Assembly (NCBI GenBank): GCA_032119795.1
Contig: JAUMFO010000038.1
Coordinates: 1-64,000, forward strand
Origin: JAGIBJ01 sp032119795
GTDB lineage: Bacteria > Actinomycetota > Thermoleophilia > Solirubrobacterales > Solirubrobacteraceae
DNA length: 64,000 bases
Direction of reading: 5' to 3'
Shown here: positions 27,464-36,604 of the stretch, one piece after another
Layout of the letters: every line of letters starts with the position of its first letter
Position numbering within the stretch: the first letter of the stretch is position 1
Notes under the pieces: generated by a model
Told to the model about the DNA's origin: nothing
What the model saw: only the letters and a program-made list of their open reading frames with translations
Database searches by the model: none
Made by a program: the position numbers and the translations under genes

Positions 27464-28633
27464 GTGGCCATGGGGCCACCGTCCACCACCACTGCCGATC
27501 TGGCGCTCGTCGCGACGGAGGCGGCCAAGGTGCGTCTTGAACTCGCGGCTGCGGCCGTCGATCGCGTGGTGGAGGAACTCACGCTCGACCACGCCACACG
27601 CCGCAATCTGGAGCTTGGCACTCTCGCGGCCGTGGACGCAATGCTCGCCCTGCTCCAAAACCCCGAGGGCGAACTCGACGCCGCGCTCTTCGTCGCTCAT
27701 GGCCGGGCCCAGTGCGCAGCCGGGAGGTCTGTGACTGAGCTGCTGGCGCTCTACCGGATCAGTGGCTTGGCGATGTGGGAGTACATCGAGCAGCTCCCTC
27801 GCAGTGAGGAACTCACCGGCCAGCAGGCCCTCGCCCTTGGCGCGCAGTTGCTGCGGCTCGTCGACCGGCTCTCCGCTTCGGCTGTCGACGGTTTCCTGGA
27901 GGCCGGCGCCGACGTGCGTCGCCGCGACCGCGCGCGCCGCGACCGGCTGCGCACCCTCCTGCTGAGCGATCCGCCGGAGCCGCTTGCCGCGATCGAGGCG
28001 GCAGCGGCCCCCGCTGGGTGGGCGGTGCCGGCGCGCGTGCGGGTCGGCGTGGTCGGTCTGCCGCTCGAGGCCGACGTGTCGGATCAGGAGCGGGCCCCTG
28101 CCCGGGTGCTCGTTGGCCCGCACATGCGAGGACGGATCGTGCTGATCACCGGCGATACCGAGGGGGCCGCCGATCTCCTGCGCCGCGCCGCGCGCGCCCA
28201 CGGAGCGCCCGGCGCGATCGCGGTTGGTCCGGCGGTGGCCGTAGCGGAGGCCGCTCGCAGCGCCCAGCGCGCTGGCGATCTCCTGGATCAGATCGAGGCC
28301 GGGATCGTGAAGGCGACGGCCGAGGTCGTGCTCAGCGACGACCATGAGCTGCCGCTGCTGCTGGCGGCGGCCCCGGAGCTTGCGCGCTCGCTCGTGGAAC
28401 GTCGCCTGGCGCCGCTGTGCGACCTGCCCGAGGCCAAACGCGAGCAGACCCTCGAGACGCTCGCGGCCTGGCTGGCCAATCCGCACCGCCCGCAGGCGAT
28501 TGCCGACGACCTCGGCATGCACGTGCAGTCCGTGCGCTACCGGCTCGGCAAACTGCGGGAGCTCTTCGGCGACGACCTCGACGACCCCGAAGCTCGCTTC
28601 GAGCTGCAGCTCGCGCTGCGCGCCGTGGCCTGA
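27464..28633 (+). CDS. PucR-family (CdaR-like) transcriptional regulator
   Basis: 389 residues. The N-terminal two-thirds are helical sensor sequence without a recognised ligand domain; the C-terminal helix-turn-helix is the PucR type (ETLAAWLANPHRPQAIADDLGMHVQSVRYRLGKLRELFG, written here only as a landmark around residues 325-365: HMHVQSVRYRLGKL-like core). PucR-like proteins usually activate genes of purine, ureide or amine use. It converges on a gamma-glutamyl hydrolase-like gene six bases away. GTG 27464 or ATG 27470 are possible starts. Confidence 0.88.
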   Translation: MAMGPPSTTTADLALVATEAAKVRLELAAAAVDRVVEELTLDHATRRNLELGTLAAVDAMLALLQNPEGELDAALFVAHGRAQCAAGRSVTELLALYRISGLAMWEYIEQLPRSEELTGQQALALGAQLLRLVDRLSASAVDGFLEAGADVRRRDRARRDRLRTLLLSDPPEPLAAIEAAAAPAGWAVPARVRVGVVGLPLEADVSDQERAPARVLVGPHMRGRIVLITGDTEGAADLLRRAARAHGAPGAIAVGPAVAVAEAARSAQRAGDLLDQIEAGIVKATAEVVLSDDHELPLLLAAAPELARSLVERRLAPLCDLPEAKREQTLETLAAWLANPHRPQAIADDLGMHVQSVRYRLGKLRELFGDDLDDPEARFELQLALRAVA

Positions 28634-28639
28634 TCCAGG

Positions 28640-29434
28640 CTACGCCGAGTAGGTGGCGATGCGGCGCCGGGCCGCGTCGACGAGCGCCGCGATGACGGTC
28701 GCATCCGGATCGGCCTCGGGGTGCCATTGCACCCCCAGGCAGAAGCTGTTGGTGGTCGACTCGATCGCTTCGATCAGGCCGTCGTCCACGGCGCGGCCCG
28801 TCACGATCAGGCCCTCGCCGACCTGATCGACGGCCTGGTGGTGGTGGGAGCGGGTCGTCGTGCGGTGGCTGCCGATCGCCTCGGCGGCGACGCTGCCGGG
28901 CTCCACGTGCACGTCATGCTCGTTCTCGGGGCCGAGCGTGCCTGGGATGCGCCGGTGCTCCTCGCTGCCCTCCAAGATCGCCGGCAGGTGCTGGTGGAGT
29001 GTGCCGCCGGACGCGACGTTGAGCACCTGCATGCCACGGCAGACGCCCAGCAGCGGCAGGTCCGCGGCGATCGCGGCCCGCGTGAGGGCCAGCTGTACCT
29101 CGTCGAGGAGCGCCATCGTCGGGCCGAGCGCTGGGTGCGGGTCGTGGCCGTAATGGGCGGGGTGCAGGTCATTGCCGCCGGGGAGGATCAGGCCGTCGAG
29201 GCCATGAAGGATCTCGTGGGCGTAGTCGATGTCGCGCGCGTCGAGTGGCAGGACGAGGGCGCGGCCGCCGGCGAGCTGGATCGCCTCGGTGTAGGCCGTC
29301 GGCATGAAGTCTGCCGCCATCGTCCAGATGCCGAAGCTGACGGGCTCGCGCATCCCGGCGACGCCGATCACCGGGCGCCGGCCGGCGAAGTCCGGGGCGC
29401 TCGCGTCGTGATCGGGGATGCTCACCACCTTCAC
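28640..29434 (-). CDS. Class I glutamine amidotransferase-like hydrolase (peptidase C26, PuuD-like)
   Basis: 264 residues. The nucleophile elbow GVCRGMQ, upstream ILPGGNDLHP and the C-terminal QWHPE supply the Cys-His-Glu triad of peptidase C26. PuuD-type enzymes split gamma-glutamyl-GABA in polyamine breakdown; other members remove gamma-glutamyl groups from other amines, so the substrate is not certain. Start GTG 29434. It is tail-to-tail with a PucR regulator. No other puu genes are in the window. Confidence 0.88.
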   Translation of the reverse strand: MKVVSIPDHDASAPDFAGRRPVIGVAGMREPVSFGIWTMAADFMPTAYTEAIQLAGGRALVLPLDARDIDYAHEILHGLDGLILPGGNDLHPAHYGHDPHPALGPTMALLDEVQLALTRAAIAADLPLLGVCRGMQVLNVASGGTLHQHLPAILEGSEEHRRIPGTLGPENEHDVHVEPGSVAAEAIGSHRTTTRSHHHQAVDQVGEGLIVTGRAVDDGLIEAIESTTNSFCLGVQWHPEADPDATVIAALVDAARRRIATYSA

Positions 29435-29525
29435 GTTAGGCCAACGCGCAGCCGGATACGAGGAAAATGGCCCAAACGCTGGCGCATTTCACACTCACGC
29501 GCCGCCGCGCGCCGCTGAGCAGCTG

Positions 29526-29963
29526 CTAGAACGGCAACGGGAGCAGGTCTGGCTCGACCCACTCGCGCCGCGCCTGCACGCTGAAGAGGCGCTCCCGCGA
29601 CCAGTGCTCAAGAATCCAGCTCGAGCCGCCCAGCGGTCCGGCCAGCAGCTGGGCCAGCACCACGGAGAGCGGCGTCCCGGCGGGGTGGCCGCCGAGCTGA
29701 TCGGCAGCGGCGCGCAGCGAGGCCTGCGTGATCGTCTCGTGGTAGCCCTCGGTGTCGCTGTTCACGCCGCCGACCGACTCGTTGTAGGCCCGGATCAGCC
29801 CCGGCATTCGCGTGGGCAGGCCGTCCGGCTCGTGGCGCAGCAGCCAAAGCGTCGCCGCGAAGTGCGCGGCGTGCGTCCACTCGTCCTTTGGCAGGTCGCG
29901 GGCGACGAGTCCGCGAGCGATCCGGTCGATGTCGGCGTCGGTGAGGGTCTGGTGGACGGTCAT
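29526..29963 (-). CDS. Conserved hypothetical protein
   Basis: 145 residues. The pattern WTHAAHFAATLWLL, then RAYNESVGGVNSDTEGYHETIT, belongs to a widespread but uncharacterised bacterial family with conserved His residues that could bind a metal; this is from memory of the motif, not a search. It starts at ATG 29963, overlapping the stop of the Pr6Pr-like gene (ATGA), so it is the last cistron of the acyl-CoA synthetase operon. Confidence 0.75.
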   Translation of the reverse strand: MTVHQTLTDADIDRIARGLVARDLPKDEWTHAAHFAATLWLLRHEPDGLPTRMPGLIRAYNESVGGVNSDTEGYHETITQASLRAAADQLGGHPAGTPLSVVLAQLLAGPLGGSSWILEHWSRERLFSVQARREWVEPDLLPLPF

Positions 29964-30619
29964 GTGTGGGAGGGCGATGAAGCGCGGGCCTGGGCGGTGG
30001 CGCGGAGGGTCCCGATCCTGCCAACGGCGACGGCGATTGGCAACATCATCGCCAGGAGAATCAAGGCATTCACGGCGACGCCCGAGTAGCCGTTCCAGTA
30101 GCCCGGGATCAGGAACGGGTAGGGGTACCAGCCCGAGAACAGGCCCCGGATCATCGAGTAGAAGAAGAACGCGATCGGGTAAAGCAGCCACATGAGCGAG
30201 CGCTTCACCGAGATCGCCCGGTTTGGCGGCAAGAGGATCCACTCGATCAGCACGGCGAGAGGAAGCACCTGGTGCGTCAGGGCGTTGACCCACCAGGCCG
30301 TGAGTTCGAGGATCTCGTCCTTGTTGGCGTCGAACGCCAACACGAAGTAGACGACGCCGGCGATCGACAGGTAGGTGGCGGCAGCACCACGCAGCAGCGG
30401 CCGGCGGACCGTCGATTCAGGGCGCCAGGCGCCGAGGAGCCAGACGCCGCCAGCGATCAGGTTGGCCTGGATCGTGAAGAAGCTGAAGAGCTTGATCGGC
30501 TCCGGATCGGGCTGCTCGTAGACGACGAACACCTGCCGAATCACCGCCGCCAGCACCAGGGCAGCAAGGACTGCGCGCACGACCCGTACGCCCGGGTGGT
30601 TGGCGTCGAGGAAGCGCAT
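29960..30619 (-). CDS. Pr6Pr-like six-helix membrane protein
   Basis: 219 residues with six hydrophobic helices. Features such as FFTIQANLIAGGVWLL, WWVNALTHQVLPLAVLIEW and YPFLIPGYWNGYSG resemble the Pr6Pr/FAR-17a family of bacterial membrane proteins. Some eukaryotic relatives hydrolyse fatty acid esters of hydroxy fatty acids using Thr and His; the TIQAN and LTH positions here match that pair in layout. It lies 4 bp after the acyl-CoA synthetase gene, compatible with lipid metabolism. Confidence 0.8.
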   Translation of the reverse strand: MRFLDANHPGVRVVRAVLAALVLAAVIRQVFVVYEQPDPEPIKLFSFFTIQANLIAGGVWLLGAWRPESTVRRPLLRGAAATYLSIAGVVYFVLAFDANKDEILELTAWWVNALTHQVLPLAVLIEWILLPPNRAISVKRSLMWLLYPIAFFFYSMIRGLFSGWYPYPFLIPGYWNGYSGVAVNALILLAMMLPIAVAVGRIGTLRATAQARASSPSHT

Positions 30620-30623
30620 CGGC

Positions 30624-32141
30624 TCAGCCTTCCTCGCGCAGCAGCGCCCGCCGGACCTTGCCGGACGACGTCTTGGGGAGTTCGTCGACGAAGTCGACGC
30701 GGCGCGGATATTTGTAGGGCGCGGTGCGCTCGCGGACGTGCGCTTGCAGCTCGGCGGCGAGCGCCTCGGACGCCGCGTGGCCGTCCCGCAGCACGACGAC
30801 GGCGCGCACGATGGAGCCGCGCTCGGCGTCGGGTGCGGAGACGGCCGCCGCCTCGGCGACCGCCGGGTGCTCGACCAGCACGCTCTCTACCTCGAATGGA
30901 CCGATCCGGTAGCCGGACGAGACGATCACGTCGTCGGTCCGGCCAACGAAGAACAGGTTGCCGTGTGCGTCGCGGCGGACGCGGTCGCCGGTCGTCCACA
31001 CGCCGTCGTGCGGCGTCGGCCGGCCCGTGTGCGGATCGAGGTAGCCGAGGAAGAACGTCGGGACCGAACTCGGGTTGGTGATCACGAGTTCGCCAACCTC
31101 GTCGCCCGGGTGCGCCAGGCGGAGGTCAAGGCTCATGCCAGGCAAGGGCTGTCCCATCGAACCTGGGAGCGGATCGGTGCCATTGGGCGGCGCCGTGAGC
31201 TGGCCCGTCTCCGTCTGGCCGAAGCCGTCTCGGACCCACAGCCCCGTTGCCTGGTGCCAAGCGGTCAGGACGGCCGGATCGAGCGCCTCGCCGGCGGCAA
31301 CGAGCCGCCGCAGCGAGTCCGGGAGCTCGAGCGTGGTGCGCGCGGCGAGCAGCCGGTACTCCGTCGGCGCCATGCAGAGCACGCCGGGGCGTTCGGAGCG
31401 CAGGACCGCGAGGCGGTCCTCGGGGTCGAAGCGCGCGTCGTGCAGCAGCGCTGGTGCGCCACGAAGCCACGGCGCGATGAACACGTTGCGGGCCGACTTC
31501 GACCAGCCCGGCGCCGCCGTGCACCACGCCAGCTCGCCCGGCTGCGCGCCAAACCAGTGCTCGGCTTGGACCTGCTGCCCGGCGAGGTACTTGAGCCCGT
31601 GGACGACCGCTTTGGGCGGGCCCGACGTGCCGGACGTGAACGTGAGGAGGGCGGGGTCGAGCGGGGTCAGCGTCGGCCGCAGCGGGACGGGCGTGGGGGA
31701 GGGGGCGCTCGGTGCTGGCAGGATGGGTTCGATGACGACGGGGGCGTCGAACGGTGGGCCGGTCACGCCGTCGCCGGCGACCAGCGCGAGCGCCGCCTGG
31801 GCCGACGCTCGGTTGCGCGGCAGCGTCACCACCGCCCGCGGGCGCGTCGCTCGGATCCGGCTGGCGAGATCCCCAGGGCGCAGCTGCTCCAGGCACGGCA
31901 GCACGGCCGCGCCAAGGTGCAGTGCCGCGACCATCGAGACGACCCACTCCACGCGGCTGCCGATCACCGTCATGACGACGTCACCGGCGCGCACGCCGGC
32001 CTCGGCCAGCTGGCCCGCGACCGCGCCGCTGAGCCGCTCAACCTCGCCAAACGAGTACTCATGGCGCTCGCCGCCCGCAAGGCAGACGAGTGCCAGCGCC
32101 GCCCGGTCCTGGGGGCCCAGCAGCAGTTCGGCGCCGTTCAC
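30624..32141 (-). CDS. AMP-forming acyl-CoA synthetase
   Basis: About 505 residues of the acyl-adenylate-forming family. P-loop-like LLTFTSGTSGPPKAVVHG, the DGFGQTETG core, VWTTGDRVRRD, the hinge region DDVIVSSGYRIGPFEVES and the catalytic Lys in PKTSSGKVRR are all present, so it should be active. The ISSGYRIGP form and PGWSKSARN segment are typical of medium-chain acyl-CoA synthetases. Start GTG 32141 gives a normal N-terminus; longer frames run into the divergent promoter. It leads an operon with Pr6Pr-like and hypothetical genes, divergent from an acyl-CoA dehydrogenase. Confidence 0.9.
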   Translation of the reverse strand: MNGAELLLGPQDRAALALVCLAGGERHEYSFGEVERLSGAVAGQLAEAGVRAGDVVMTVIGSRVEWVVSMVAALHLGAAVLPCLEQLRPGDLASRIRATRPRAVVTLPRNRASAQAALALVAGDGVTGPPFDAPVVIEPILPAPSAPSPTPVPLRPTLTPLDPALLTFTSGTSGPPKAVVHGLKYLAGQQVQAEHWFGAQPGELAWCTAAPGWSKSARNVFIAPWLRGAPALLHDARFDPEDRLAVLRSERPGVLCMAPTEYRLLAARTTLELPDSLRRLVAAGEALDPAVLTAWHQATGLWVRDGFGQTETGQLTAPPNGTDPLPGSMGQPLPGMSLDLRLAHPGDEVGELVITNPSSVPTFFLGYLDPHTGRPTPHDGVWTTGDRVRRDAHGNLFFVGRTDDVIVSSGYRIGPFEVESVLVEHPAVAEAAAVSAPDAERGSIVRAVVVLRDGHAASEALAAELQAHVRERTAPYKYPRRVDFVDELPKTSSGKVRRALLREEG

Positions 32142-32349
32142 GCCCGCGAGTGTCGCACGGCTCCCGGGCCACAAGCTGCCGCGACGAGCGGTCCTTGTGT
32201 GAGCAACCCGCACTGAGGGTGTGATGAGTTTGCGCCTGGCAGTCATCCGAAACGGTCGCTGCGTCGGTACGATCTCCTGCAGTCCTCGGCGGTTGCCGCG
32301 CGCGTTGCGCGTGCAGTCCCGCGATCTTTCACCCTTGGAGTACCACCCC

Positions 32350-33564
32350 ATGGCCGTCGCCCTCAGCGAGCGCACCGACAAGGAGACGCAGGAGCAGATC
32401 GTCGCGCTCGTGCGCCAGTTCACCGACGAGCAGATCCTCCCGAACGCGGAACACTTCGACCACGCGGACGAGTACCCGCAGGACATCGTCGACGGGCTCA
32501 AGGAGCTCGGCCTCTTCGGCGCCACGATCCCGGAGGAGTACGGCGGCCTGGCCCTCGACATCTCCACCTACACCCGCATCGTCGAGGAGCTCGCCCGTGG
32601 CTGGGTCTCGATCCCGGGCGTCATCAACACGCACTTCATCGGCGCCTACCTGCTGATGAAGTTCGGCACGGAGGAGCAGAAGAACAAGTACCTCCCGCGC
32701 ATGGCGACCGGTGAGATCACCGCCGCTTTCTCGCTCTCCGAGCCGCACGCCGGCTCCGACGTTCAGGCGATCAAGACGAACGCCAAGAAGACCGGCAACG
32801 GCGACGAGTACGAAGTCAGCGGCAACAAGATGTGGCTGACGAACGGCCTCACCTCCAGCCTCGTCTTCACCCTCGTCGTCACCGACCCCGACGCCAAGCC
32901 CCGCTACAAGGGCATGACGTGCTTCATCCTTGAGAAGGAGCCGAACGTCTCGGAGAACACCGGCAAGTACGCCGGTCTCATCATCCCGCCCAAGATCAAG
33001 AAGATGGGCTACAAGGGCGTTGAGTCCACCGAGATGGCCCTCGACGGCTACAAGACCAGCGGCGAGCAGATCCTCGGCGGCGAAGAGGCCGGCCTGGGCG
33101 GCGGCTTCAAGCAGATGATGGATGCCCTCGAGGTCGGTCGCGTCAACGTCGCCGCCCGCGGCGTCGGCCTCGCGCAGCGTGCCCTCGAGCTCGCCCTGCG
33201 GTACGCCCAGGAGCGCGAGACGTTCGGCAAGCCGATCGCTGAGCACCAGATGGTCCAGGGCCACATCGCAGACATGGCCGCCCGCCTCGCCGGTGCCCGC
33301 CTCCTGACCTACCAGGCTGCGGAGCTCAAGGACGAAGGCAAGAACAGCAACCTCGAGGCCGCGATGGCCAAGATGGTCGCCTCTGAGGCCGGCCATGCCA
33401 ACACCGAGGCTTGCCTGCGTATCCACGGCGGCTACGGCTACTCCAAGGAGTACGAGGTCGAGCGCCTCTACCGCGACGCCCCGCTGCTCCTCATCGGCGA
33501 AGGCACCAGCGACATTCAGCGCCTGAACATCGCCAAGCAGCTGCTCAAGAAGCACAAGATCTAA
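32350..33564 (+). CDS. Acyl-CoA dehydrogenase
   Basis: 404 residues. FAD-binding AFSLSEPHAGSD and WLTNG segments, RETFGKPIAEHQMVQ, the conserved GGYGYSKEYEVERLYRDA block and catalytic Glu in LLIGEGTSDIQRL are visible. It oxidises an acyl-CoA to the 2-enoyl-CoA with FAD, passing electrons to ETF. The codon use is strongly biased to C-ending codons, suggesting high expression. ATG 32350 follows the family start. It pairs functionally with the divergent acyl-CoA synthetase. Two hairpins follow. Confidence 0.95.
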   Translation: MAVALSERTDKETQEQIVALVRQFTDEQILPNAEHFDHADEYPQDIVDGLKELGLFGATIPEEYGGLALDISTYTRIVEELARGWVSIPGVINTHFIGAYLLMKFGTEEQKNKYLPRMATGEITAAFSLSEPHAGSDVQAIKTNAKKTGNGDEYEVSGNKMWLTNGLTSSLVFTLVVTDPDAKPRYKGMTCFILEKEPNVSENTGKYAGLIIPPKIKKMGYKGVESTEMALDGYKTSGEQILGGEEAGLGGGFKQMMDALEVGRVNVAARGVGLAQRALELALRYAQERETFGKPIAEHQMVQGHIADMAARLAGARLLTYQAAELKDEGKNSNLEAAMAKMVASEAGHANTEACLRIHGGYGYSKEYEVERLYRDAPLLLIGEGTSDIQRLNIAKQLLKKHKI

Positions 33565-33569
33565 GACCC

Positions 33570-33624
33570 CGGCAGGCTTCTCGCCTGCCGCCTTGGTCCG
33601 GGCCGAGCCCGGCCCGGACCAAGG
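33570..33624. terminator. Double hairpin between convergent genes
   Basis: First stem 33570-33590 (8 bp, CGGCAGGC/GCCTGCCG). Second stem 33591-33624 (14 bp perfect, CCTTGGTCCGGGCC with its complement, 6-nt loop). Placed between the acyl-CoA dehydrogenase and hydrolase stops, it probably ends both transcripts. Confidence 0.75.
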
Positions 33625-33642
33625 CGTTGCATCGGTCGGACC

Positions 33643-34380
33643 CTAGGCGGTCGGCTTGCGTTCGCGCTGCGGCAGCACCGCCAGCAGTGACGCGGAGTCG
33701 GCGACGGCCCCGAAGACGCCGCCCTGCATCGTGACCATCGATAGCGCTGCCTCATGGTTCCCGGCGTCCGTCGCGCCGGTGCAGTCGGACAGGATCAGAC
33801 ACTCGTAGCCCAGGTCGTTGCCCTCGCGCATCGTCGTGTGGACGCAGACGTCGGTCGTGATGCCAGTGAACACGATCCGCTGGATGCCGCGCGTGCGCAG
33901 CACCAGGTCGAGGTTGGTCTGGGCGAACGCGCCTTTGGTCGACTTGTCGATCACCGGCTCGCCCGGCAGCGGGGCGACCTCGGGCACGATCTCCCAGCCT
34001 GGTTCGCCGCGGATCAGGATCCGCCCGCACGGGCCGGGGTCGCCGATCCCTGCGCCCATCTGCTGGGAGCGCCAGAGCTTGTTCGGGGGGCAGTCCGACA
34101 GGTCGGCGGCGTGGCCCTCGCGGGTGTGCACCACGAGCCCGCCCAAGGCCCGCCAGCGATCGAGCACGACCTTGGTCGGCGCGAGCGGCGTGCGCGTGAG
34201 CGCGAGGTCGTAGCCCATCGAGTCGACGTAGCCGCCCTCACCGCAGAAGTCGGTCTGCCAGTCGATCAGCAGCAACGCGGTGCGGGCGAGGTCCCAAGGC
34301 GCGTCGAACGGCCATGCGTACGGGTTCGCCGCGACCGCCGTGAGATCGGTGGTGGGGGAGCTGACGGTGGCGTCGGTCAT
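33643..34380 (-). CDS. Isochorismatase-like cysteine hydrolase, biuret amidohydrolase-like
   Basis: 245 residues. Candidate catalytic residues are Asp40 (LLLIDWQTDF), Lys146 (VIDKSTKGAF) and Cys179 (TTDVCVHTT). Beyond the family core, the segments SMGYDLALTR, TREGHAADLSDCPP, GAGIGDPGPCGRILIRGEPG and MVTMQGGVFGAV match what I know of biuret amidohydrolase (BiuH) and close ureide amidases more than nicotinamidases. It would hydrolyse a urea-type C-N bond. It is the last gene of the BMP-type importer operon, separated from it by a stem-loop. The exact substrate is inference. Confidence 0.82.
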   Translation of the reverse strand: MTDATVSSPTTDLTAVAANPYAWPFDAPWDLARTALLLIDWQTDFCGEGGYVDSMGYDLALTRTPLAPTKVVLDRWRALGGLVVHTREGHAADLSDCPPNKLWRSQQMGAGIGDPGPCGRILIRGEPGWEIVPEVAPLPGEPVIDKSTKGAFAQTNLDLVLRTRGIQRIVFTGITTDVCVHTTMREGNDLGYECLILSDCTGATDAGNHEAALSMVTMQGGVFGAVADSASLLAVLPQRERKPTA

Positions 34381-34454
34381 GGGGCGTTCGAGAAAAGAGG
34401 TTGGGGTGGTCAGGGGTCGGCGCGCGCCTGACGACGCAGTGCCGGACATGAGCC

Positions 34455-34486
34455 GCAGGGCTGGGGCGCGCGAGCCCCAGCCCTGC
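34455..34486 (-). terminator. Intercistronic stem-loop after the binding-protein gene
   Basis: 13-bp perfect stem (34455-34467 with 34474-34486), extended by an outer ATGAG/CTCAT pairing. It lies between the lipoprotein and hydrolase genes. Such loops after binding-protein genes usually stabilise the upstream message and lower downstream expression. Confidence 0.6.
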
Positions 34487-34506
34487 AACTCATGCCGGGT
34501 TGTGGA

Positions 34507-35646
34507 TCAGGACTTGGGGATGTTCCCGACGACGCCCTCGACGAGGTAGTCGGTGCTCTCAAGCGCTGCCGCGTCCGGGCTCTCGCCGGCGGGGATCACG
34601 ACCTTGCCGGACTGGTCCTTGATCGGACCGGTGAAGGCCTTGAGTTCACCGGCGCGCATCGCCTTCTCGGTCTCCTCGACCTTGGCCTTGGTCTCGTCGC
34701 TGACCGAAGCGCCAAACGGCGCGATCGCGATCGTCGGATCCTCGATGCCCACGCGGTACACGCCGGCGTAGGGGCTGCTGGCGAAGTCCTTGCTCAGCGC
34801 CGCTTCGACCATCTTCGTGTAGAGCGGACCCCAGTTCCACACCGAGCCAGTCAGCCAGCCCTTCGGAGCCAGCTTGGAGGCGTCGGCGTGGTAGCCGACG
34901 CTCATCGCGCCGGCACGCTCGGTGGTCTCCACGATCGTCTTGGTGCAGTCCTGATGCTGGCTGAGGACGTCGGCGCCTTGGTCGAGCAGGCTCTTGGCCG
35001 CCTCGGTCTGCTTAGCCGGATCGCACCAGTTGGCGGTGAACACGACGGTCGTCTTGACCGCCGGGTTGACCGACTTGGCCCCGAGCTCGAAGGCGTTGAT
35101 GTTGAGCAGCGTCTGCGGGATCGGGAACGCGACGACGTACCCGAGCTTGTTCGTCTTCGTCGAGAGGCCGGCGGCGATGCCCGTCAGGTACTGCGCCTCA
35201 TAGATCTGGCCGAAGTACGTGCCGAGGTTCGGCTTGACGGCCTCGGGGCCGCCTTGGTGGAGGAAGTTCACCTCCGGGTGCTTGGCAGCGACCTCGAGGG
35301 CCGGCTGGTAGTGGCCGTAGCTGGTGGGGATGATCACGGTCGCGCCGTCCTTGATCATCTTCTCCATCACGCGCGAGGCCTCCGCCGTCTCCGGAACGTT
35401 CTCGGCCTCGAGGACCTCGACGTCGGGCATGCTCTTCTTCAGCTCCTGGATGCCCTCGTAGGCGGCCTGGTTGTAGCCGAAATCGGTGTGCGGACCGACG
35501 TAGAGGACACCGATGGTGGCCTTCTTAGCGCCTCCGGCATCGGCTTCGCTGGCGTCGTCGGAGCCGCAGGCCGCCAGTGAGGCGGACAGGGCGATGGCCG
35601 CAGCGGAGAAGGCTGCCGCAGACCTGGCGGGGCGAGTGATCTTCAT
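34507..35646 (-). CDS. BMP-family ABC transporter substrate-binding lipoprotein
   Basis: 379 residues. Lipoprotein signal with lipobox LAAC (Cys27), then the BMP/PnrA-like fold: IGVLYVGPHTDFGYNQAAYEG, ATVIIPTSYGHYQPALEVA, GTYFGQIYEAQYLTGIAAGL, and DVLSQHQDCTKTI. Relatives bind nucleosides, purines or autoinducers. It delivers ligand to the two permeases encoded upstream. The co-encoded biuret-hydrolase-like enzyme suggests a nitrogen-rich ring or ureide as ligand. Confidence 0.92.
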   Translation of the reverse strand: MKITRPARSAAAFSAAAIALSASLAACGSDDASEADAGGAKKATIGVLYVGPHTDFGYNQAAYEGIQELKKSMPDVEVLEAENVPETAEASRVMEKMIKDGATVIIPTSYGHYQPALEVAAKHPEVNFLHQGGPEAVKPNLGTYFGQIYEAQYLTGIAAGLSTKTNKLGYVVAFPIPQTLLNINAFELGAKSVNPAVKTTVVFTANWCDPAKQTEAAKSLLDQGADVLSQHQDCTKTIVETTERAGAMSVGYHADASKLAPKGWLTGSVWNWGPLYTKMVEAALSKDFASSPYAGVYRVGIEDPTIAIAPFGASVSDETKAKVEETEKAMRAGELKAFTGPIKDQSGKVVIPAGESPDAAALESTDYLVEGVVGNIPKS

Positions 35647-35692
35647 GTGGGTGATCTCAGTTGGGGTGGGTGGCGAGGGGTGAGGAGGGGTC

Positions 35693-36604
35693 TTAAGACG
35701 GGGATCCGCCGAAGACCGCTTTGAGGCCTTCGGGGATCTGCTGCGACTGGCGCCGCGAGGTGACGGTGAGGACGAGGAGGGTGAGCACGTAGGGCGTCAT
35801 CTGAAGGAGCCAGATCGAGACGTCCACGCCGCGGGCCTGCAGCTGCAACTGCAGGCTGAGCGCGGCGCCGAACACCAAGCCGCCGAGGGCCGCTTGCACG
35901 GGCTTCCAAGCGCCGAAGATCACCAACGCGACGGCGACGAACCCGCGGCCGAGCGTGACGTTCTCCACCCAGTTCAGGGTGTACGCGAGGACAAGCTGGG
36001 AGCCGCCCAGGCCGGCCAAAGCACCGCCGATCGTGACGGCGACGGCACGGACGCGCCGCGGGTCGTAGCCATACGCGCGGACGACCTCAGGCCGCTCGCC
36101 GGTGGCCCGCAGGATCAGCCCCCATTTGGTGCGCGACAGGACGAACACGAGGATGAACGGGAGCACGAGCGCCAGGTACGTCAGCGCGTCTTGCGCGAAC
36201 AGGCCCTTCCCGATGATCGGGATGTCGGACAGCACCGGGATCTCGATCGCGCCGAGGCCGGTGATCTGCTTGGACACGAAGTTCACGCCGAGCGCCGCCG
36301 TGAGGCCGAGGCCAAGGAAGCTGATCGCCAAGCCGCTGGCGAGCTGGTTGGCGCCGCGCCACAGCACAAGGAACGCGTGCAGCGAGGCGAGGAGGGCGCC
36401 GGCAGCCGTGCCGGCGATGATCCCGAGGACCGCGTTGCCGGTCGCCGAGGCGGTGGCGAACGCCGCCAAGGCCCCGCAGAGCATGCTGCCCTCCACGCCG
36501 AGGTTGATCACGCCGGCGCGCTCGGAGATGACCTCGCCCTGCGTGGCGAAGATGACGGAACTGCCGTAGCGCACGGCTCCCGCGAAGACGTCTTCGATGA
36601 ACAT
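35693..36604 (-). CDS. ABC transporter permease (NupQ/YufQ-like)
   Basis: 303 residues with about nine hydrophobic helices. The N-terminal TQGEVISERAGVINLGVEGSML is the signature of BPD_transp_2 permeases of the nucleoside/sugar group. The start (ATG 36604) shares one base with the stop of the other permease gene (TGATG). It forms a heterodimer with that permease. Confidence 0.92.
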   Translation of the reverse strand: MFIEDVFAGAVRYGSSVIFATQGEVISERAGVINLGVEGSMLCGALAAFATASATGNAVLGIIAGTAAGALLASLHAFLVLWRGANQLASGLAISFLGLGLTAALGVNFVSKQITGLGAIEIPVLSDIPIIGKGLFAQDALTYLALVLPFILVFVLSRTKWGLILRATGERPEVVRAYGYDPRRVRAVAVTIGGALAGLGGSQLVLAYTLNWVENVTLGRGFVAVALVIFGAWKPVQAALGGLVFGAALSLQLQLQARGVDVSIWLLQMTPYVLTLLVLTVTSRRQSQQIPEGLKAVFGGSPS

